Below, one piece after another: positions 5,145 through 9,692 of a stretch of DNA of 9,692 nt. The translations under genes were made by a program, and so were the position numbers. Numbering within the stretch: position 1 is the stretch's first letter; every line of letters starts with the position of its first letter. The notes beneath the pieces were generated by a model, which ran no database searches, had not been told where the DNA came from, and was given only the letters and a program-made list of their open reading frames with translations. The DNA is from Acidiluteibacter sp965660325 (GTDB lineage Bacteria > Bacteroidota > Bacteroidia > Flavobacteriales_E > Vicingaceae): the NCBI GenBank assembly GCA_965660325.1, contig CBFHZL010000100.1, positions 1-9,692 on the forward strand. The letters run 5' to 3'.

Positions 5145-6941
5145 ATGGCAGGATTTAGAAGAAAAAAAGCAGACCAAACAGACACGCCCAAAAAGAAAAT
5201 AACCAAAAGTGATTTAAAGAAGTCGTTGCGGTTGTTTAAATATGTGAAGCCCTACAAGACTACATTCGCAATAGGGTTCGTATTTTTATTGCTTTCTAGC
5301 GTAACCTCCATGGTATTCCCATACCTCACAGGTCAGCTAGTAGACTCTGCAAACACTGAAATGCTCAAGGAAATTAATTCCATTGCCATTGCATTACTAG
5401 GTGTATTTGCTGCAAATGCAGTATTCTCTTACTTTCGAATATACTTATTCGCTATCGTTACTCAAAAGACGCTAGCCGACTTACGTCAAAGCACCTATAA
5501 TCATCTGATTAAATTACCGATGCATTTCTTTTCTGAAAGAAGGGTGGGAGAATTAAACAGCCGAATAGCCTCTGACATTTCTCTTCTACAAGAAACACTA
5601 ACAACTACCATTGCCGAGCTGATCCGTCAGATACTTACCATTTTAATCGGTATTGCCCTTTTGAGTTACATTTCAGTTAAGTTAACTCTACTAATGTTGG
5701 GCTTGGTACCTGTTGTCATTTTAATTGCCATTATTTTTGGTCGATTTATTAAAAAATTATCAAAAGAAGCCCAAGAAAAAGTAGCTGAATCCAACACCAT
5801 CGTAGAAGAAACTTTACAAGGAATAACGACAGTTAAAGCTTTTGCTAATGAATTCTTTGAAAATATGCGTTACCGCGAAAAAACAAACGAAATTGTTGGG
5901 GTATCACTTAGAGGAGCGAAATGGAGAGGAGCGTTTGCTTCCTTTATCATCTTTGCGCTATTTGGTTCTATTGTTGGAGTGATTTGGTATGGTGTAATCC
6001 TTGTAAACGAAAATGGATTAAGCATTGGAGACCTATTCACCTTCATCTTGTATTCTGTATTCGTTGGAGCTTCTATGGGTGGACTAGCAGACTTATATTC
6101 ACAATTACAAAAAGCCATTGGAGCCACTGAAAACCTAATGGAAATCTTAGACGAAACACCTGAAGAAATAGCCGATGAGCAATTAACCTCGTTGTCAAGA
6201 GTAAGTGGAGACGTTTCTTTTGATCAAGTCAACTTCTCTTATCCAAGTCGTAACGATGTAGAAGTATTAAAAGGTGTGAGTTTCTCTGCAAGCCATGGTG
6301 AGCAAATTGCTATCGTAGGTCCATCAGGAGCAGGAAAGTCAACCATTACTAACCTTCTACTCCGATTCTATAACCCAACAGCCGGGGACATTAAAATAGA
6401 TGGAAAAGCCATCCAAGATTACCCACTTTCTGAGTTAAGAGCTCATATGTCTATTGTGCCACAAGATGTATTACTATTTGGTGGAACGATTAAAGAAAAC
6501 ATAGGCTATGGTAAAATTGGAGCTACAGATGCCGAAATTATGGAAGCTGCAAAGCAAGCTAATGCACATTTATTCATTGAAGGGTTCCCTGAAAAGTACG
6601 AAACCATCGTCGGAGAAAGAGGAATTCAACTTTCGGGTGGTCAGCGTCAGCGAATTGCTATTGCTCGTGCAATTCTTAAAAATCCATCTATTCTTATCCT
6701 AGATGAAGCCACTAGCGCATTGGACTCTGAATCAGAAAAATTAGTGCAAGAAGCGTTAGAAACATTAATGAAAGGAAGAACTTCTATCGTGATTGCGCAC
6801 CGACTAAGCACCATCAGAAAAGCTGATAAAATATTGGTTTTGAATGAAGGTCAGTTGGTAGAATCAGGCACACATGAAGAATTATTGAACAACGAAAATG
6901 GTATCTATAAAAACTTATCGAACCTGCAGTTAGAGGTGTAA
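5145..6941 (+). CDS. ABC transporter half-molecule, permease plus ATPase (MsbA/ABCB type)
   Basis: This 598-residue protein is a fused membrane and ATP-binding exporter subunit of the inner membrane, expected to work as a dimer. About six membrane segments are visible: residues ~40-62, ~78-105, ~160-180, ~182-205, ~258-285 and ~295-320. The ATPase domain has an A-loop tyrosine Y366, Walker A GPSGAGKST (392-400), Q-loop VPQD with Q440, signature LSGGQRQR (496-503), Walker B ILILDEATSALD with D520 and E521, and H-loop H552; all look functional. Substrates of this subfamily range from lipid A-core (MsbA) to drugs and peptides. A lipid A role is possible, since lpxH lies nearby, but the two genes are in different units and the substrate is unproven. 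ATG 5145 is chosen because the in-frame TTG at 5127 lies within the -7 box. It is divergent from rpmH and convergent with prmC. Confidence 0.93.
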   Translation: MAGFRRKKADQTDTPKKKITKSDLKKSLRLFKYVKPYKTTFAIGFVFLLLSSVTSMVFPYLTGQLVDSANTEMLKEINSIAIALLGVFAANAVFSYFRIYLFAIVTQKTLADLRQSTYNHLIKLPMHFFSERRVGELNSRIASDISLLQETLTTTIAELIRQILTILIGIALLSYISVKLTLLMLGLVPVVILIAIIFGRFIKKLSKEAQEKVAESNTIVEETLQGITTVKAFANEFFENMRYREKTNEIVGVSLRGAKWRGAFASFIIFALFGSIVGVIWYGVILVNENGLSIGDLFTFILYSVFVGASMGGLADLYSQLQKAIGATENLMEILDETPEEIADEQLTSLSRVSGDVSFDQVNFSYPSRNDVEVLKGVSFSASHGEQIAIVGPSGAGKSTITNLLLRFYNPTAGDIKIDGKAIQDYPLSELRAHMSIVPQDVLLFGGTIKENIGYGKIGATDAEIMEAAKQANAHLFIEGFPEKYETIVGERGIQLSGGQRQRIAIARAILKNPSILILDEATSALDSESEKLVQEALETLMKGRTSIVIAHRLSTIRKADKILVLNEGQLVESGTHEELLNNENGIYKNLSNLQLEV

Positions 6942-6949
6942 AGTGATCC

Positions 6950-7810
6950 CTATTTTTGTGCCTTGATCATCCGATCATTGCCATTGATATCTTGTCGTAA
7001 CACTACCTGGCTGTAACCTATTAATTGAAATAAGGACACTGTTTGTGCACTGAGGTATTGATTGATTTCTACATAAATTGATCCACCCTGACTGAGATGT
7101 TGTAGTCCAACTTCTGCGATCTTTCGATAAAAAATCAACGGATCATCATCACTGACAAATAAGGCTAAATGCGGCTCATAATTAGTCACAGTTTTATCCA
7201 TCGAATCAAATTCCTTTTGTGCAATATAGGGAGGATTGCTAACGATTATATCCCATTGTTGATGAGCATCAAACGAATCAGTGAGAATATCCGCTTTCAA
7301 AAAGTTTACCTCTACTCCATTCTGCTGTGCATTTTCGTGAGCTAATTTTAATGCCTCTTCAGAAACATCCACGGAAGTAATAGTCGTATTGGTCAAGTAC
7401 TTTTTCAAAGTAATGGGAATGCATCCAGATCCTGAACCTATTTCTAAAACCGTGATAGTTGCATCCCGATGATCATTGATGACCCAATCAACTAACTCTT
7501 CTGTTTCCGGCCGTGGTATCAACGTATGCTGATTGACCAAGAAAGGCAGTCCATAGAATTCGGTGGCTCCTAAAATATGTGCTAAAGGTTCTTGCTTCTG
7601 TAATCGCTTAACGCAATGGATGACCTTTACTAGCTCAGATTCCGTAAACCGATGATCTCGCTTTATCAACAAATCAGTTGAAGATAAGCTAAAGTAATGC
7701 TCCATCATAATCCGATAAGTCATTTTTAGCTCATTAGGATCTAAGGTAGCTCCTAATTCTTGCTTAAAATAAGTAGTAACTGCTTGTATAGTATTATCCG
7801 AGATCTTCAC
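6950..7810 (-). CDS. prmC: Peptide chain release factor N5-glutamine methyltransferase
   Basis: PrmC (HemK) uses S-adenosylmethionine to methylate the glutamine of the GGQ motif in release factors RF1 and RF2, aiding translation termination. The 286-residue product has an N-terminal helical domain that binds the factor, the linker LIPRPETEELV, the SAM-binding loop VLEIGSGSGC (about 121-130), and the catalytic NPPY at 192-195, which holds the target glutamine amide. I place the start at GTG 7810, giving MKISDNTIQAV. An upstream in-frame ATG at 7876 would add 22 residues of unlikely sequence and overlap the ribD start; the start is therefore less certain than the gene. Its stop is 8 bases from the stop of the convergent ABC transporter gene, with no terminator between them. 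It is divergent from ribD across 54 bases. Confidence 0.93.
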   Translation of the reverse strand: MKISDNTIQAVTTYFKQELGATLDPNELKMTYRIMMEHYFSLSSTDLLIKRDHRFTESELVKVIHCVKRLQKQEPLAHILGATEFYGLPFLVNQHTLIPRPETEELVDWVINDHRDATITVLEIGSGSGCIPITLKKYLTNTTITSVDVSEEALKLAHENAQQNGVEVNFLKADILTDSFDAHQQWDIIVSNPPYIAQKEFDSMDKTVTNYEPHLALFVSDDDPLIFYRKIAEVGLQHLSQGGSIYVEINQYLSAQTVSLFQLIGYSQVVLRQDINGNDRMIKAQK

Positions 7811-7832
7811 AATTGTAGGCGGTTTGAAGGGA

Positions 7833-7840
7833 TAAAAGTA
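7833..7840 (-). promoter_or_regulatory. Weak candidate prmC -7 box (TACTTTTA)
   Basis: On the minus strand TACTTTTA differs from TAnnTTTG only at the last base, and would start transcription about 19 bases before GTG 7810. No TTG is seen at -33 distance. It is the best candidate in the 54-base divergent gap, and its position supports the GTG 7810 start. Confidence 0.3.
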
Positions 7841-7851
7841 AATAAAAAAAC

Positions 7852-7859
7852 TACTTTTG
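7852..7859 (+). promoter_or_regulatory. Predicted ribD -7 promoter box (TACTTTTG)
   Basis: TACTTTTG fits TAnnTTTG exactly and ends 5 bases before the ribD ATG, predicting a leader of about 2 bases. The nearest -33-like element, TTTG at 7823-7826, is 25 bases upstream, longer than the usual 17-23. Confidence 0.55.
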
Positions 7860-7864
7860 AAGGC

Positions 7865-8905
7865 ATGAATCTGCACGAAAAATACATGGCAAGATGCTTG
7901 GAACTCGCTGAGAAAGGAAAGGGTTCAGTGAGTCCTAACCCTTTAGTTGGTGCAGTAATTGTGCACAACAATCAGATCATTGGCGAAGGATATCACCAAC
8001 AGTATGGCGGGCCGCATGCAGAAGTTAATGCAGTAAATTCGGTTAATAACATGGCTCTACTGAAGGAGTCAACTATATATGTGAGTCTAGAGCCTTGCAA
8101 TCACTTTGGTAAAACACCTCCTTGCTCCCACTTAATTGTTAAGCATCAGATACCAAGAGTTGTGATTGCCAATGTGGATCCATTTGCTGCTGTAAATGGC
8201 ACCGGAATAGAACATTTAAAAAATAATGGTGTAGAAGTAATTACAGGAATTCTAGATAAAGAGGCGGCATTTATAAACCGTCGTTTTTTGACTTTTCACA
8301 CCAAAAAACGTCCTTACGTTATTTTAAAATGGGCACAAACCAATAACGGATTCATGGATATCGACCGTAGTCATTCTCCTACCAAATCTTATTGGATAAC
8401 CACACCAGAATCTAAGAGACTAAGTCACCAATGGAGAGCCGAGGAAGATGCTATTTTAGTAGGCTACAACACTGTAAAAAACGACAACCCTAGCTTGACT
8501 ACCAGAGAAGTAAATGGTAAGAACCCAATTCGAATTATTATTGATCCCCAACTTCAATTAAAAAAAGACAAGGCCATTTTTGATGGATCCAGTAAAACAA
8601 TTATCATCAATGAAGTTGAGAATAACTCAGCAGATCATGTTCAGTATAAGAATGTAAACTCCGTTAAATCAGTCGCTGAAATTCTGAATGTGCTGTATGA
8701 GCAAAACATTCAGAGTGTGATTATTGAAGGCGGCAAAGCAACATTGCAGCAATTTATGGAAGCCAACATCTGGGATGAAGCGCGCGTATTAACCGCTGAA
8801 AAAGAGTTTGAGAGTGGTTTAGCTGCCCCGAAATTATCACAAAGGCCTGCGACTACTTCTCTCATAGACACAGACACCCTAAGCATTTACTACAACAACC
8901 CATGA
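7865..8905 (+). CDS. ribD: Bifunctional riboflavin biosynthesis deaminase/reductase
   Basis: RibD carries out the second and third steps of riboflavin synthesis from GTP: deamination of 2,5-diamino-6-ribosylamino-4(3H)-pyrimidinone 5'-phosphate, then NADPH-dependent reduction of the ribose side chain. The 346-residue product is complete. The N-terminal zinc deaminase domain has HAE (H51, E53) and PCNHFGKTPPC, with zinc cysteines C78 and C87. The C-terminal reductase domain, from about 150, has LKWAQTNNG (154-162), LVGYNTVKNDNPSLTTR and VIIEGG (285-290). ATG 7865 is chosen: the frame is open back to 7760, but that part overlaps prmC, lies upstream of the -7 box and has no family similarity. 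The stop overlaps the next start in ATGA, so the EamA transporter is translationally coupled. No FMN riboswitch can fit between the promoter box and the ATG. Confidence 0.96.
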   Translation: MNLHEKYMARCLELAEKGKGSVSPNPLVGAVIVHNNQIIGEGYHQQYGGPHAEVNAVNSVNNMALLKESTIYVSLEPCNHFGKTPPCSHLIVKHQIPRVVIANVDPFAAVNGTGIEHLKNNGVEVITGILDKEAAFINRRFLTFHTKKRPYVILKWAQTNNGFMDIDRSHSPTKSYWITTPESKRLSHQWRAEEDAILVGYNTVKNDNPSLTTREVNGKNPIRIIIDPQLQLKKDKAIFDGSSKTIIINEVENNSADHVQYKNVNSVKSVAEILNVLYEQNIQSVIIEGGKATLQQFMEANIWDEARVLTAEKEFESGLAAPKLSQRPATTSLIDTDTLSIYYNNP

Positions 8906-9692
8906 TTTATCTACTGCTCAGCATCTTATGTGCTTCCTTGATTTTTGTGCTGTTTAGAAGCTTTAGCACCTATCGGGTAGATACTTTTTTGGCTATTGTC
9001 ATCAATTATACAGCGGCAGCACTTCTAGGGTTTTTCATATCCGATGAACCGCTGCACTTCCCTTCACTTCTTGCAGAAAGCTGGATTCCAAACGCATTGA
9101 TCCTCGGAGGAAGTTTTATTGGGTCTTTTTATCTTATGGCAATTACTGCACAACGATTAGGCGCCTCCGTTGCCTCCGTTGCCAATAAAATGGCAGTAAT
9201 CGTTCCGGTAATGGTAGCATTTTCGTTGTACAACGATTCCATCACCATTCAAAAAGTTGTAGGAATTGTGCTCGCGCTTCTTGGTCTCTATTGGGCCACC
9301 AAAAAAGAGAAGGTAGAGCATTTGAGTCGGCAATGGGTTTTGCCCCTATCGCTATTTTTGCTGAGCGGCTTATTAGATTCCTTTGTAAAACATACTCAAC
9401 AACAGCATTTTACCGCAGGCAGCAGCATTGGGTATTTTATTCCAACACTATTTGCTACAGCTGCCCTAATCGGATGGGTTATTTTAATCTTTAACCATAA
9501 TAAAGTTCGAGCTATCAAAAAAGCAACCCTCTTAGGAGGCATGATTTTAGGTGGTGTCAACTACCTCAGTATTGTCTTTATATTCAAAGCGCTTGCTCAC
9601 GAAAACATGGAAAGCTCGGTTGTTTTTCCGATTAATAACATGGGCGTTGTGCTCTTTACAAGTCTGTTTTCCTATTTCGTCTTTCAAGAACG
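8902..9692 (+). CDS. EamA/DMT-type membrane transporter, 3' end beyond the window
   Basis: The frame opens at ATG 8902, overlapping the ribD stop by 4 bases (ATGA), and stays open for 263 codons to the window edge, so the last residues are missing. The product is very hydrophobic, with about nine visible membrane segments. The first is IYLLLSILCASLIFVLF, and later ones include ALILGGSFIGSFYLMAITA and VANKMAVIVPVMVAFSL. A second half runs up to VVFPINNMGVVLFTSLFSYFVFQE. Two-fold pseudo-symmetry and the small-residue-rich helices, with VVFPINNM before the penultimate helix, fit the ten-helix EamA (DMT) superfamily of about 290-300 residues. The substrate is unknown. Coupling to ribD raises, but does not prove, a flavin-related role. 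A tandem GCCTCCGTT (9163-9180) encodes the ASVASV segment. Confidence 0.85.
   Translation, partial: MIYLLLSILCASLIFVLFRSFSTYRVDTFLAIVINYTAAALLGFFISDEPLHFPSLLAESWIPNALILGGSFIGSFYLMAITAQRLGASVASVANKMAVIVPVMVAFSLYNDSITIQKVVGIVLALLGLYWATKKEKVEHLSRQWVLPLSLFLLSGLLDSFVKHTQQQHFTAGSSIGYFIPTLFATAALIGWVILIFNHNKVRAIKKATLLGGMILGGVNYLSIVFIFKALAHENMESSVVFPINNMGVVLFTSLFSYFVFQE

Noticed and set aside
5870..6130. Overlapping open frames on both strands within the ABC transporter gene, and another at 6508-6702
   Set aside because: They are shadows of the transporter reading frame, with no family features of their own.
7760..7864. Possible 35-residue N-terminal extension of ribD
   Set aside because: It overlaps prmC, lies upstream of the ribD -7 box, and is not part of the RibD family, which begins close to the ATG at 7865.
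7811..7864. FMN riboswitch in front of ribD
   Set aside because: The gap is 54 bases and the predicted leader only about 2 bases, far too short for the FMN element, and none of its conserved segments is seen.
9163..9180. Tandem 9-base repeat GCCTCCGTT within the EamA gene
   Set aside because: It is in frame and encodes ASVASV within a membrane segment where small residues are expected. Two copies are too few to call a regulatory or phase-variable repeat.
9291..9494. Plus-strand open frame of about 67 codons within the EamA gene
   Set aside because: The transporter frame continues intact across it with membrane segments on both sides; the alternative frame has no plausible start context.

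Overview
The window looks like ordinary chromosomal DNA from a member of the Bacteroidota (Bacteroidetes). Several independent signs agree. It opens with the C-terminal tail of a protein that resembles a type IX secretion (T9SS) sorting domain. Five transcription units start close behind the phylum-specific -7 box TAnnTTTG. Clear Shine-Dalgarno sequences are almost absent. The DNA is AT-rich, and the genes have Bacteroidetes-type features such as a DUF4369-like/TlpA lipoprotein and a typical L34. I cannot name the genus from the sequence.

Layout: (1) 1-87, the last 28 codons of a probable T9SS cargo protein. (2) 139-3503, a tight plus-strand cluster of gatB (tRNA amidotransferase subunit B), a TlpA-like thioredoxin lipoprotein and lpxH (lipid A pathway hydrolase), with gaps of 1 and 4 bases. 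(3) 3504-3709, a gene-free convergent gap. (4) 3710-4937, minus strand: rpmH (ribosomal protein L34) followed by gap (glyceraldehyde-3-phosphate dehydrogenase). They are separated by a strong hairpin terminator, with the gap promoter immediately after it. (5) 4938-5144, a divergent promoter region. (6) 5145-6941, an MsbA/ABCB-type ABC transporter half-molecule. (7) 6950-7810 minus, prmC (release-factor glutamine methyltransferase), convergent with the ABC gene at 8 bp. (8) 7865-9692 plus, ribD (riboflavin biosynthesis) overlapping by 4 bp with an EamA/DMT-type transporter that runs off the window.

Most genes are housekeeping: translation (gatB, rpmH, prmC), glycolysis (gap), outer-membrane lipid A (lpxH, perhaps with the MsbA-like exporter, though they are in separate units) and flavin synthesis (ribD). 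There is no mobile element, CRISPR array, tRNA, rRNA, phage or defence gene that I can support, and no gene-free stretch over 300 bases. The points worth a second look are regulatory or contextual: near-leaderless starts of gatB and ribD, the terminator-promoter overlap between rpmH and gap, the structured rpmH leader, the acidic residues after the lipoprotein cysteine in the TlpA-like protein, and the translational coupling of ribD to an uncharacterised EamA transporter. I did not find a convincing undescribed system.
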